Of a stretch of DNA of 64,000 nt, positions 25,484-36,690 are shown in pieces. This DNA comes from Hanleya hanleyi (Eukaryota > Mollusca > Polyplacophora > Lepidopleurida > Hanleyidae). Position 1 is the stretch's first letter, and each line of letters begins with the position of its first letter. Under the pieces are notes generated by a model. That model did not search any database. It had not been told where the DNA came from and saw only the letters and a list, made by a program, of their open reading frames with translations. The stretch lies in assembly GCA_036873755.1 (NCBI GenBank), contig JAVTVY010025114.1:41148-105147 (forward strand). The letters are read 5' to 3'. A program made the translations under genes and the position numbers.

Positions 25484-27612
25484 CCCGCCGCAACGCGGCC
25501 GGGGACTTTAAAATGGTTCTTGCTTCTATGTGTCCGTGCATGCACCGACATGTCCGTGCAAATACTTCGTAAGCAATAACTTCTAAATGCTTTGTCGGAT
25601 TCCTCCGAAATTTGGCATCTGCATTCTTTGCGACAAGACGTCTCTTGGTATTACGTTTCAGCAAGATCCGCCTGTAGGTGGCGCCACTGGGGTCTTGCTT
25701 CTATGTGTCCGTGCATGCACGGACATGTCCGTGCAAATACTTCGTAAGCAATAACTTCTAAATGCTTTGTCGGATTCCTCCGAAATTTGGCATCTGCATT
25801 TTTTGCGACAAGACGTCCCTTGGTATTACGTTTCAGCAAGATCCGCCTGTAGGTTGCGCCACTGGGGTCTTGCTTCTATGTGTCCGTGCATGCACGGACA
25901 TGTCCGTGCAAATACTTCGTAAGCAATAACTTCTAAATGCTTTGTCGGATTCCTCCGAAATTTGGCATCTGCATTCTTTGCGACAAGACGTCTGTTGATA
26001 TTACGTTTCAGCAAGATCCGCCTGTAGGTGGCGCCACTGGGTCTTCTTCCAATCTTTAGTGCATGTCCGTGCATGTCCGTGCAACTACTTCGTAAGCGAT
26101 AACTCCTAAATGCTTTGTCGGATTCCTCTGAAATTTGGCATCTGCATTCTTTGCGACAAGACGTCTGTTGATATTACATTTCAGCAAGATCCGCCTGTAG
26201 ATGGCGCCACTGGGTCTTGTTCCAATATTTAGTGCATGTCCGTGCAAATACTGCGTAAGCGATAACATTTGTCGGATTCCTCCGAAATTTGGCATCTGCA
26301 TTCTTTGCGACAAGACGTCGCTGGTATTACGTTTCAGCAAGATCCGCCTGAAGGTGGCGCCACTGGGTCTTGTTCCAATCTTTAATGCATGCCCGTTCAT
26401 GTTTGTTCAAATCCTTCGGAAACGATAACTTTCGAACAATTTGTCGGATTTCTTCGAAATTTGGTAAATGCATTCCCTGCGACAAAACACCGTTGGTGAT
26501 GCGTTTCAGCAAAATCCACCCGGATGTGGCGCCACTAGAGTTCATTCCATTATTCCATGCTGCAAGTGATAACTTAGAAACACTTGGTCGAATTTCTTTG
26601 AAATATCCTACATATGTACCTTTCTGGGTAACATGAGAAACGTTGCAGCTCATCGGATTCTTCTCAAATTTGGCATGCATTTACCATGCCAGGAGCTGTT
26701 GTTTGGGATTGCCTTTCGCTCACTTGCACAGTTGCACTCACAGGTGGCGCCACCTGGTGGCAACATCACAAATTCGTTTCCGGGTAATAACTTGAGAACT
26801 GACCATCGGATTCTTCTCAAATTTTGTATGAATGTACCGTGACATAAGATGTCGCTTGATAATGCATTTCACTGACTTGCGCCTAGAGGTGGCGTCACCT
26901 GGTGTCAAAATCTAAATTTGGTTTCTGGCAATAACTTGAGGACCCTCATCGGATTCTTCTCAAATTTGGTATGCAGATGTCCCCACGATACCATGTTCCT
27001 TGGGATTGTATTTTTCCCGCTTCTGCCTACAGGTGGCGTCTCCTGGTGGAAAATTTTTGTTTCCGGGCAATAATTTGGCAACTGCTCATCAGATTATTCT
27101 CAAATTTTGTATTCATATGTGACCCGCCCCAAATAACATGAACACTGGTGGGCATCTAGTACCGGCAATAACTTGAGGACCCCTCTTCAGAGTCTCAAAG
27201 TTCATATGCCGATACCATGACATGAGATGTCATTTGGGATTGTGTTTTGCCTGCTTGTACCTACATGTACAGGTGGCGACTCCTTGTGGCAAAGTCTAAA
27301 TTTGGTTTCTGGGCAATAGGTTGAGGATGCCTTCATATTCTTGTCAAATTTAGTTTGCAGATAATATGCCATGAGTTGTCTCTTGGGGTTGCATTTCGGT
27401 TACATAATTTTCATGCTACATGGTAAAGAAAATATATTACAGTGGCAATCAACATTCAGTCAGCCATTCGGAGTTGATCTCAAAACCTGGGAAGGTGGAA
27501 AGACCCCTCTGCTTCTTACGCCTGTGAAGTAGCTGTTGCCATCCTCATGAATATCTTCTGAAACCGACAGCACTTATAAATATTGCTGCCATTTTGGCGG
27601 GGGACCTAGCAT
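25484..27612. mobile_element. Element with decaying ~187-bp tandem repeat array
   Basis: Starts with a GC hairpin (GTCCCCCGCCG ... CGGCCGGGGAC, 25,480-25,505) and ends with GGCGGGGGAC (27,597-27,606). Between them lie about ten tandem units. The first four or five (25,515 to about 26,370) are nearly identical and contain 'cgtaagcaataactt', 'gtcggattcctccgaaattt', 'gcgacaagacgtc' and 'gtggcgccactgggtctt'. Later units (to about 27,390) drift progressively but keep 'cggattcttctcaaattt' and 'aggtggcg'. The minus-strand open frames that span units are repeat artefacts. Confidence 0.6.
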
Positions 27613-28035
27613 CCTCTGGCTGCTTGTTGTCATAACGAACAGACGAAGGTTTCTTCATTGCGAGCTGTAATTTTTCCGTTATATCAACGAAAAGCGCATA
27701 TCTACAGGGGTGGAAAGAAATGGAAAGCTGTTAGAAGTCGTCGATCAATTCATTATACCGCTGTGAAGTGTGGGACCCGCTTATATCAGAGGAAATTAGT
27801 GTTTTATCATTGAGTGGAGTGAAACATTTTATTTTCTGGAGTGAGTGATTTAAAATTTAACGTCGCTTTCAATCATATTCCAGTCATTCTGGTAGGGCTA
27901 AGTATTAAATCTCTCCCCCCCCCCCCCAACACACCCCTTTATACCCGAGATAGCGGGGGAGGCATTTTATATAAATATTTTTGTTCAGGCCATAGAAATA
28001 AAAAATACTTCCAAAATATATATAATTTTTGGAAA
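27613..28035. other. Non-coding; SINE-like fragment and C tract
   Basis: Holds a GAGTGAGTGA-type SINE-like head at about 27,838-27,890 and a C-tract at 27,914-27,927. No gene. It abuts the Polinton relic terminus at 28,036. Confidence 0.45.
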
Positions 28036-28205
28036 AGTAATATAGAAAGGGCACGTAGACGCCCATTGACCTCCGAAATTTGAAAATGACCTTTGTGACG
28101 TCACTTCCGGATACGGTCACGTGACCATAAATGAATTTTGACCTGCGCACGCGCTGACAGAACACAAAGAAAGGACCCGTAAAGGAAGTTCGTCCCCGAC
28201 CCAAG
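28036..28205 (+). repeat. Left TIR remnant of Polinton relic
   Basis: Begins AGTAATATAGAAAGGGC and includes 'gacctttgtgacgtcacttccgg', matching in part the termini at 53,719 and 56,169. It runs almost directly into the integrase start region, where 'tgtaaataaacgatagagcc' replaces the TATAAATA box seen upstream of the copy 2 integrase. Confidence 0.6.
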
Positions 28206-28258
28206 ATATCTTTGTTGTAAATAAACGATAGAGCCCGGGTCCTTCATCAGTCATCACC

Positions 28259-29095
28259 ATGAAGAACTGGGAGAACGTACTGACACGTTGTATTACATTC
28301 CCGACAGTCCGATCGCCTATAGTGCATTAGCAGCCCTCTATCGAACCGCTAAATCGCATGTTCGAGATTGGCTTAAAACACAAGACACCTATACCTTACA
28401 TCCAGCTGCCCACGGCCATTTTGTACGGAACCAGGTCATCGTTGGAGATAATGATGCACAGTGGCAAGCCGATTTGGTCGATATGAGCGCCTTCGCCAAA
28501 CACAACAATGCTAATCGGTATACCTTGACTTGCATCCATATCCTGTCGAAATTTGCCTGTGTCATGCCCATTCGGACGAAAACGAGCGAGAATCTTGTGG
28601 CAGCGTTCAACCGTATCTCCAACCGTCGTATTTGTAACATAACGAAGGCACGGAATTCCTCAATTGACCTTTCCAACAGTTTCTGAAAGCCCAGGAATTG
28701 TTCTTCATTTACAAGTATAACGAGACGAAGGCTTCGGTTTTGGAAAGGTTCAACCTGACATTCAAAGGCCGCATATATTTCATCATTAAGAATACTTGTT
28801 CTCGATATCCTCTGTCTTCTACCTATGCAACTACAGCTACGATCGAAGGAGGTGTTGAAGATCGGGTACCCTGTATGGAACGGTAAGTCAAGGGCACGTT
28901 CGAGAAGAGTTATCTCCACAACTGGAGCGAGGAGCACTTGGTGATCAAATGCCGCGACCCGTCAAGCGCGGGTGTATGAATTGGGATATCTTCGATGGGA
29001 GCCACTGGTACGAGAAGGAATTACAGTCCGCGGAGAAAATAGCACAAGACTACTGCACTGCGGAACGCATCCTAATAACCGAACGACGGTGGGAT
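28259..29095 (+). pseudogene. Polinton integrase relic
   Basis: Homologous to the intact integrase at 58,183-59,145 from the first codon (MKNWENVL-type start, then 'YSALAALYRTAK' and 'AQWQADLVDMSAFAKHN'). The first catalytic Asp region is preserved in an open piece at 28,288-28,686. Later parts are scattered across frames: the region of the second Asp is lost in a frameshift near 28,620-28,690, and 'NETKASV.ERFN' with the catalytic Glu is still visible near 28,698-28,760. The C-terminal 'LHNWSEEHLVI'-like part appears near 28,905-28,950. Clearly non-functional. Confidence 0.75.
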
Positions 29096-29099
29096 AAGT

Positions 29100-29890
29100 G
29101 AAAAGGCAAGGCTGGCTCTACGCTAGACCATGAGCACAGTGCTATGGAGAACAGACAATCGCATCTATACACAGAGGTTTTGTGATGACATTGCTACCCC
29201 CGCTGGCTATCTTGTATCGGAGTATGCTTTACGACGTAGAGAATCTCAGCTCTATATTCATCCCACCTAGTATCCAGCCACTCGCCATGAATGCAAGCCA
29301 CACGAGTCTTTAGAGTGTACCTGAACATTTTTGGTGATTCGAATGAGTTCTCGAGTCGTTGCCTCTGTTTTACAATCTGGTACATTTCATCCCCCACGGT
29401 TGTTTTGAATTAGCATGTCGGTATCCCAAGCCTGCGGATTTGCTTTGACTCTCGATGTCGATTTCAGCCTGACATCAAAGTGTTTATGCCAGCAATGAAA
29501 TTCCAACCTGTCACATCTCAAACCGCGCAGCGGATTGGCATAATCAGCTAGCTTAGCGCGTTCATTCCCTTGATCTATTTATATCCAGATCTCCTGTGGA
29601 CAACTAACCAAGCCAGTGTATCGATTCCAGCAGATCGAGCGATACAATGGCTCGCGAGGATGATCCCCTCCACTCTAGCGCTAGTCAAACCTCACCCCGC
29701 TCCCAAGAACAAAGGTACAAACTTAGTCTGCAGCGATGGAAGGTCCACCGTATACGACCACCTCCGTGAACTCCCAACGCACCGACAAATGTACCAAAGC
29801 TAGACGCACACACCAGGGCTCCACCGACGTCGTTTCACTCGTAGCAAATTTCCGAGAGCCTGTTACCACATCGCCGGATACAGCTCCAAC
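29100..29890 (+). pseudogene. Remnant of membrane-anchored Thr/Pro-rich gene, interrupted
   Basis: 'ggcaaggctggct' at 29,105 matches the leader upstream of the copy 2 membrane protein, and 'tttacgacgtag' at 29,228-29,239 matches the end of its transmembrane segment. The gene is then interrupted by repeat D1 (29,305-29,640). Thr/Pro-coding remains continue from about 29,660 to the ATPase start. No intact frame remains. Confidence 0.5.
29305..29640 (+). repeat. Dispersed repeat D1, copy B
   Basis: Inverted-orientation partner of 6,225-6,590, inserted within the membrane-protein relic of the Polinton. This gives the relative order of events: the Polinton first, then D1. Confidence 0.7.
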
Positions 29891-29891
29891 C

Positions 29892-30087
29892 ATGAACCTT
29901 CGGTGGCAACTTCCCTTCATGTGCCTCATTGCGGGATCGGCGGGCTCAGGCAAGAGGCACTTCGTTCAAAACTCGTTCAATACGCCGACAGCATGATTAC
30001 ACCATCTGTTTCCCGGGTCGTGTGGTGTTGCGGAGAATGGCAGGCGGCTCATATCTGGACCTATAACTTTACGAGGATGATCAGGGC
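29892..30087 (+). pseudogene. Polinton packaging ATPase N-terminal relic
   Basis: Starts with ATG at 29,892 and encodes a segment aligned to the start of the copy 1/2 ATPase: 'RWQLPFMCLIAG', then a P-loop GSAGSGKRHF. The Thr/Ser after the P-loop Lys is Arg here, so nucleotide binding would be impaired. The match to 'RVVWC.GEWQA' follows in another frame (frameshift between about 29,955 and 30,000). It is cut at about 30,088 by an RT fragment. Confidence 0.75.
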
Positions 30088-30445
30088 TTTCTCTCACGTC
30101 GACTCTAATACAAAAGTGAGGATTACAATTTTGACATAGTTAGCTGTCCATTTTTGAATATCATCATGTCATCAGGACCTGTGTACGACGAAAACACATT
30201 TCGCCTGGTAGCATTTGCTAGATCAGGTGTAGACTGACGATTTTAATCAACATTACAGAATATTACTGCAGAAATTTGTCAAAGAAGGCTATGCCACAGA
30301 ACGCCTCCATTCAAAGTTTCTCAAATTTTGTGATAAATATCGTACACTGACGGCAAAATACGATCGCGCCATGCCAGATCTCTTTCGTAGCCTCTGTCTA
30401 ATTCCACTTAACCCAGGGCTAAGGGCTGCTCAAATGAACATAGGC
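30088..30445 (+). pseudogene. RT 3' fragment (first)
   Basis: Aligned in nucleotide sequence to 31,830-32,100 and 42,395-42,720: 'gaggattacaattt', 'tagcatttgctagatca', 'gacgattttaatcaac', 'cgcctccattcaaagttt' and 'ctaattccacttaaccc'. It encodes 'ERLHSKFLKF' and 'LTAKY' in open stretches. The 5' part of the RT is missing, consistent with 5' truncation on insertion. Confidence 0.65.
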
Positions 30446-30451
30446 CGGTGA

Positions 30452-31234
30452 TTATTCTGTGAAGTCATATGACGCAGTCAGTATGTCGGCACCTCTTCCC
30501 ACTTCCCTTATATGTGTTGTAATTAGGGACCGTGTGGTCATATCATCCAAGTTGTCACATGAACAGGTACAATAAAAGCGTACCTGAGATACAACACATA
30601 TCACGAATCGTTAGATTCTTGGTATGTGCTTTAGAATAGGTTAACCAGAAGACTATTCTGTGAAGTCATGTGACGCAGTCAGTATGTCGGCACCTCTTCC
30701 CACTTCCCTTATATGTGTTGTAATTTTTTTCTGTATATGGCGAGATTCTGCTGGTGGACGTTTCGTCCCCGATGCCCGCCCCCTGTACAGACCTTTTGTT
30801 CTTTGATATATGTTGGCATTCGTGGGAAGTTGATGCTGGGTCGACTTCGGGCCTTACAGACTAGTCTTTTGTGTTAAATGCCGTCATTTACATCTGACGA
30901 CGATACAGCTCACCAATCTCCAATGTACGAGTTGTCACAGCGAAACAGCTCATCAATTACCAGTATACGAGTTGTCAGAGCATTTCCATCATAGCTCTCT
31001 GGATTTGTATCTAATACCGCTTATGCCGCTGCTAGGGGCCGTGTGGTCATATCACCCAAGTTGCCACATGAACAGGTACAATAAAAGCGTACCTGAGATA
31101 CAACACATATCACGAATCGTTAGATTCTTGGTATGTGCTTTAGAATAGGTTAACCAGAAGACTATTCTGTGAAGTCATGTGACGCAGTCAGTATGTCGGC
31201 ACCTCTTCCCACTTCCCTTATATGTGTTGTAATT
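30452..31234 (+). repeat. Direct repeats upstream of RT (pseudo-LTR-like)
   Basis: A ~75-bp block ('gtgaagtcat', 'gacgcagtcagtatgtcggc', 'cttatatgtgttgtaatt') occurs three times, at about 30,458-30,534, 30,658-30,728 and 31,168-31,236. A longer ~200-bp block containing it ('ccgtgtggtcatatca', 'aataaaagcgtacctgag', 'atcgttagattcttgg') occurs at 30,527-30,728 and 31,038-31,236. Such partial tandem repeats around an RT gene are known for Penelope-like elements. Confidence 0.65.
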
Positions 31235-32077
31235 ACGGAAGAACTTGATGCTAAAGGTCACATGCCGTACAGACATGTATCCACATGGGATTTCTCGACT
31301 CTCTATACTACAATCCCTCACCAGGACCTTATTGACCGTCTAAGTTCATTAATAGTATCTGTGTTCAAGAAAACTGATCGTAGATATATTAATGTCGGAA
31401 GCCATAAAGCATTCTTTAGCTCTACTACATACAAAAGATATCATTCATGGGCTGTTTCTTTGTTCATAGAGTTGCTTGAATTTCTCATTAAAAATATCTA
31501 TGTGAAATTTGGCAACACTATATATCAGCAGCATATAGGTATTCCAATGGGTACTAATTGTGCACCCCTGTTGGCTGACCTGTATCTGTTCTCTTATGAA
31601 TATGACTATATGCAGGCGCTTTCAAAAACTGATCCATTCAAAGCCCGTTCCTTCTCATTCACCAAACGCTATATAGACGATCTTCTCGCTGTGGATAATC
31701 GCTATATAAATGACGCAGTGAAGGATATATATCCACCTTCACTGGATTTGAAGGAAACTACAGACAGCCCTACATGCACATCATATTTAGATCTATATCT
31801 CTATAAAAATGAAGCGGGCATTCTCTCTCGTCGACTTTATGACCAAAGAGATCATTACAATTTCGACATCGTAAACTATCCCTTTCTGGACAGTAATATT
31901 CCAGTGGGACCTGAATATGGCGTATACATATCTCGCTTAGTAGCATTTGCTAGATCCTGTGTTAAATGTGACGATTTTAATCAACGTCATAAAACTATTC
32001 CACGAAACGCCTCCACTCAAAGTTTCTCTCAAATTTGGCGATACATATCGCATGCTGATAGCAAAATACGAACGTAG
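31169..32077 (+). pseudogene. Penelope-like reverse transcriptase, truncated
   Basis: Open frame of 302 residues with RT core motifs in order: 'DFSTLYTTIPH' (about residues 42-52), 'GIPMGTNCAPLLADLYL' (about 127-143), catalytic 'RYIDDLL' (about 166-172), then 'SYLDLYLYK'. The catalytic YIDD box is intact. The protein starts only about 40 residues before the first RT motif, much shorter than full-length elements, and no GIY-YIG endonuclease is seen. Compared with the copy at 42.3 kb, the C-terminal part has a deletion and frameshift near 31,995-32,030. The mix of motifs fits Penelope-like RTs best; another non-LTR-like class is possible. Confidence 0.65.
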
Positions 32078-32285
32078 CGTGCAAGAGCTATGGCGCTACG
32101 TTTCATAGCTTGTGTCTAATTCCGCTTAACCCGGGGCTAGGGGCCGTATGAACCCATGTACTTCAAGATCCTCATGGTACTCATATGAACAGTCACAATC
32201 AAAGCGTGACTGAGATACATCATTCTTTAGATGACGACTTTACAGCGAATATTATGGATTAAGAATACTGATCAGCGATACGGAT

Positions 32286-32480
32286 TTGATATTTTTGGAA
32301 CATCATGATGTCTTGCCGGCATCATTGAAAACTGTTGACCGCTTCTCTCTTGCAGGAAACAAGCCTATGTTTATGTATACTATGATTGTCTTTTTGAATT
32401 TGGTGCTTATACTGTTATATGGAATATGGAATAGGTCTTTGGATTATGGACGCGGATATACTCTAATGGACGACGGCTGA
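32286..32480 (+). CDS. Small membrane ORF in RT element 3' region
   Basis: A 64-residue frame starting MIFLEHHDVLPASLK with a hydrophobic segment MYTMIVFLNLVLILLYGIW. The same frame is preserved in the second copy at 42,879-43,110 with only a few differences, some of them synonymous. It sits about 200 bp after the RT stop and runs to near the shared 3' end of the element. It may be a real second ORF or part of a conserved 3' untranslated structure. No family recognised. Confidence 0.35.
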   Translation: MIFLEHHDVLPASLKTVDRFSLAGNKPMFMYTMIVFLNLVLILLYGIWNRSLDYGRGYTLMDDG

Positions 32481-32506
32481 ATTATGGATGACGGACTAGA
32501 CGCTTG

Positions 32507-33605
32507 TAATCCCCACTGTCTAGGGCATATTGGAAGCAAGGACGACTCATCAACACTCCAAGCCTCCCATCTCAGCAGACAAAAGCATCACCCTAGTCGA
32601 AATTTATCCGATAAGAGCTTCAAGACGATACCAAGCACCCTCATTTGGACCACGAACAGTCAACTTCTACCCCAAACGCGCCCTGTTCACTTTAGGAATG
32701 CACAAAATAACATCATTTTCAATAAACCCACCACAGTCGAATTTCAAAATAAACCCCAAACGGCTCATTCCGACAAAGGAAACGCGTCCAAACGCGTCCC
32801 TACGCACTTCCGAAAATGCCCTTTCTCTACTCTACTTCACGAGAGCTTCAAGCTAGACCCAACACGGCTCATTTAGACGCGGAGGACTCACCTAGACTCC
32901 CCAAAACAACCCAGGCCTCCCTACTCAGTGCGCATGCGCAATATGACTTTCCAGCGAAAGTCCACCAACGCTCCCTCGACCCTTCCCTTCGTACGCTACA
33001 GCGTAAGACAGAACGATCAAATACTCACACCCTGTAATTCTTCTACTAAAATGACCACAATTACCCCCGAAACTCCCATCGCAAATACCCGTTTTCTGTT
33101 ATTTTTCGCGCAGATTGACGGCACTTACAATAAAGCCAATCTACTCGGGATGTACTCCACGAGAGCTGCTGGCACTACGGGTTCGAATCATGGAGATTCT
33201 CTTCTCTCACTGTATAGAGCACGCACCGTGTAGATGTAAGTGACTGGGGCGAAAGAGACTTGGGCGTGTTCCAGGTAGGATTGACCAGTAAGGTCAAAGG
33301 TCATTTGCCCTCTGGAAATTACTGGACATAACGGGAGATTATCGGACGTTCCTGGTGATTCAGGCGACGTGGAAGCAAGCGTGTTTGAGGTCTCATTGTC
33401 CTCGGCATGGGACTACTTCTTGTCTGTCGAGGTAGAGCAGTGACCCTCTCACCGCAGCAGAAGAGACCGCATCACCGCGAAGGAATACGACCCGGGGCAA
33501 ATGTCACTTCCAGTCATGAGATTGAAAGTTACATCACAAAGGATCCGGGCGTTGCACTCAGAGATCAAAGGTCAATAGGCGTCTACGTGCTCTTTCTATA
33601 CTACT
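32507..33605 (-). repeat. Right TIR remnant of Polinton relic
   Basis: Begins right after the RT element's 3' end (cttgtaat, ending 32,506). It contains TGCGCATGCGCA (32,929-32,940), the palindrome that marks each TIR unit in copy 1, then 'agaccgcatcaccgcgaagg' (33,465) matching 'agaccgcatcaccgcggagg' in the copy 1 right TIR. It ends at the inverted terminus at 33,605. Several overlapping open frames within are not credible genes. Confidence 0.6.
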
Positions 33606-34964
33606 TCGGAAATGCGCAAAACAATTTCCATGAAAATATGGCTCCTTGAAATCAAATTAAAATGAACAAAAATCTGAAATAACAATGTTACGCTTCATAT
33701 TATCAGGGCTGACGCTGATGGTATCTCTGCGCCTCACAGTTGCCTGGCTTGTAAGTGTTTGATATGCGTTTTCAATAAATTATGAAAATTAATAAATATG
33801 TATAGATTTTCTAAAAATATTTTTCCTTAGTTATTTTCTTTCATCTCAAATAAACTAACTCTCATATTGATGACAAGCTGGACACAACCGGAATTACTAC
33901 CGGCATACAATTTTGTTTATTTCTGCCATTTCTCTATAACTTTGTATATCAGACGCGCAGAGTTGTCACCCTTGAAGTGATTTTACCAAGAAACTTTCAA
34001 ACTTGGAGTTGTCCCCCATGGACCATAGTCCATTCATGCGTGATGAATTTTACTTTTCTTGTCACACGTACAATAGTCGAACTAATTATAGCACTCATCT
34101 TCACGGACTGGTATGTTAGTGAGCCTCCACGGTCTTTAGGCGGACTGATATGTTAATTAACTTACACGGTCCATAGGCTGATATTTCCTCGCAGGAAAGC
34201 ATGAATGTTGAAAAAATATAACGAAAACATCACTTTTCTGGTACCCCAAAAGTTCGCCATTTTGAATTTACCCATGATCCTCTGCTTGAGGGGTTATGTA
34301 AATAGGTTGAAAATGACCCCGATATGACAAACTGCAAAGTCGTGGAGTGTCAGCTCTCAAGTTTTTGTCGTTTCAGAGATATGAGCAAGAAATCAACAGG
34401 GGTGGGGGTGCGGAAAGTACCCCACCCCCCTCCCAGGCCAGGGTTAAAGAACACGGTCTATAACTGAAGAGGTCATTGTCACTCGAGTTTTATCAACTAA
34501 ATTTCGCGTCTCTCATGTGCAATACTCATGGGCGATGAATTTTCATTTCATTGTTGTTTTTGTTGTCACACAAAAGGTATTCATGTTTTTATCAACTCAA
34601 CAACAACAACAACAATCAAGTCCTACCCGCTGTCAACTCTTACCATCATTACATAATATCATATTGTCTACCAGTAAGAGGCTGAGGGGTAAATGTTCAC
34701 ACTTCTGGTGCCTCATGTTCAAACATGATCTGCTACTTCATCAGTTCACTTCAATCAATATCAACCAAGGAGATGGTATCTTAGCATTAATCCGCACATC
34801 TACTGAATACCCAATCTGTGAACTGATTAACTGAACAGAGAAACAGGCACACAAAGCCTTACACGCACTACAGTACACTGCCATAACTTATCTCCAAAAA
34901 CCGGTCAATAAGATAAGTAAAATTCACGTTTTCTTTATCACGAATGGTCCACTCTGACATATTC
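33606..34964. other. Non-coding, no gene seen
   Basis: AT-rich DNA with a CAACAA microsatellite (34,597-34,616) and a small GC hairpin near 34,398-34,440. No supported gene. Confidence 0.45.
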
Positions 34965-34968
34965 AACT

Positions 34969-35945
34969 AAATGCAAACTGGCTCAAAGTAACAACACAAT
35001 GCTAATTGTCTGAGATGTCGATTATGACAGATTTGGAATGTTGTGTTGATGACATTCACGAAAATGAACAAGAATGTGTCAAGAACACAAATGACCCCGT
35101 ATGATCACCATCTTGAACAGGATTTATTTGTCAAGGATAGAGCGGTCCCAATGCCGTCATTTCATAGTGCACCATAGGCAGTCACATTATTATGACACGG
35201 GACCAACCAGTTCTTCATCTATCCCCTCTTCATGATGAGCGTCAAGTCAGTGAGCAACAAGTTCTATTTTTTCAGTCCAAAGTATGACCTCCCGCTTGCG
35301 AGGCGGACGCTCTGTGTTGTACAACTGGTAGTACCCTAGATCAGTACCAAAGTCTGTCATTTTAATTAGCCGTCTACTTTGGAGTTAACTCTTCATACAC
35401 ATTCTTAGAAACTGAACTCTGCAAAATGACTTCCATTACTCACAGAACCCTTCTCGATTTTTTGGCAACATACCAAATGCAAATAGGCTAAAAAAACACG
35501 CATCACAATGCTAATTACTGTCTGAGATAACTCGATTATGACAGATTTAGAATGTTGTGTTGATGACATACGAAATTGGACAAAAATGGGTTAAGAATGC
35601 AAATAACCCCTCATCCTCTTGAATTTAGGGTGAATAGGATTAAATGTCGCTTTCAACGACAGAGCGGTCCCAATGCCGCCATTTCATAACCATTATCCTG
35701 ACACCGGTTCAACCAGTCCTTGATCTATCCCCTTAATGCCGAGCGCCAAGCCAGGGAGTAACAAGTTTCAGTCCAAGATTTGACCTCCCGCTTGGAGAGG
35801 CGAACGTTCTAGGTTGCAAAACCGATAGTACACAAAATCATTACTGAAGTCTGTCAATTTTGATGAGTCGTCTACTCCGGAGTTAAAGTGTATACTTTTT
35901 CTTTTTTGCAGTGTTTGTAACAAACTGAACTCTACAAAATGACTA
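34969..35945. repeat. ~490-bp tandem duplication with SINE-like content
   Basis: Segment 34,969-35,450 is repeated at 35,476-35,945: both have 'acaatgctaatt', 'tgttgtgttgatgaca', 'agagcggtcccaatgccg', 'gaccaaccagt' or 'ttcaaccagt', 'tgacctcccgcttg' and 'gaactct.caaaatgact'. Divergence between the two is substantial, so the duplication is old. The region 'gaataggattaaatgtcgctttcaac' in the second unit resembles the SINE-like heads at 8.9 and 27.8 kb. Confidence 0.65.
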
Positions 35946-36087
35946 CCATTACTTCGTGATTTTAATAATATATCACGCTTGAAATAACTTTGAGATTCTC
36001 TCCATATAAGTCTTCATAATAGTTGTTTCATGTAGCGGTACTCAATTCCATCAATCCAATTATACGTTAATACGCATACGAAGATCC

Positions 36088-36690
36088 AGCATTATGTCCA
36101 GAATAAAGGCATAAATTGAGATCTGGTCTCCAGCACTATGTCCAGAATAATGGCATAAATTGATATCTGGTCTCCAGCATTATGTCCAGGATAATGGCAT
36201 AAATTGATATCTGGTCTCCAGCACTATGTCCAGGATAATGGCATAAATTGATATCTGGTCTCCAGCACTATGTCCAGGATAATGGCATAAATTGATATCT
36301 GGTCTCCAGCACTATGTCCAGGATAATGGCATAAATTGATATCTGGTCTCCAACACTATGTCCAGGATAATGGCATAAATTGATATCTGGTCTCCAGCAC
36401 TATGTCCAGGATAATGGCATAAATTGATATCTGGTCTCCAACACTATGTCCAGGATAATGGCATAAATTGATATCTGGTCTCCAGCACTATGTCCAGGAT
36501 AATGGCATAAATTGATATCTGGTCTCCAGCACTATGTCCAGGATAATGGCATAAATTGATATCTGGTCTCCAGCACTATGTCCAGGATAATGGCATAAAT
36601 TGATATCTGGTCTCCAGCACTATGTCCAGGATAATGGCATAAATTGATATCTGGTCTCCAGCACTATGTCCAGGATAATGGCATAAATTT
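36088..36690. repeat. 44-bp satellite, about 13-14 copies
   Basis: Unit 'cagcactatgtccaggataa' + 'tggcataaattgatatctgg' + 'tctc'. Successive 'tggcataaat' occurrences are 44 bp apart. Units are nearly identical except at the two edges, which indicates recent homogenisation. Confidence 0.9.

Larger units (their letters stand above)
28036..33605 (+). mobile_element. Decayed Polinton/Maverick relic (copy 3)
   Basis: Bounded by inverted terminal sequences: AGTAATATAGAAAGGGCACG (28,036) and the complement of AGTAGTATAGAAAGAGCACG (ending 33,605), both followed inward by 'GTAGACGCC.ATTGACC'. Flanks TTGGAA (28,029-28,034) and TCGGAA (33,606-33,611) may be a decayed 6-bp duplication. Inside are integrase and ATPase remains in the same order as copies 1 and 2. 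It lacks the two PC4-like genes, all capsid genes and the protease, and is invaded by RT sequences (30,088-32,506) and repeat D1. Confidence 0.7.

Noticed and set aside
25440..26680. Chain of minus-strand frames repeating 'NPTKHLEVIAYEVFARTC'
   Set aside because: They follow the ~187-bp tandem units and break between units; no known domain.
30889..30960. Possible hammerhead ribozyme (CTGACGA ... GCGAAAC) near the RT element
   Set aside because: Core motifs are present, but I could not pair a stem II directly between them or place the cleavage-site stem; a structural search would be needed.
32484..33233. Overlapping frames of 73-130 codons after the RT element
   Set aside because: They lie in degenerate TIR sequence and show no domain or conservation.
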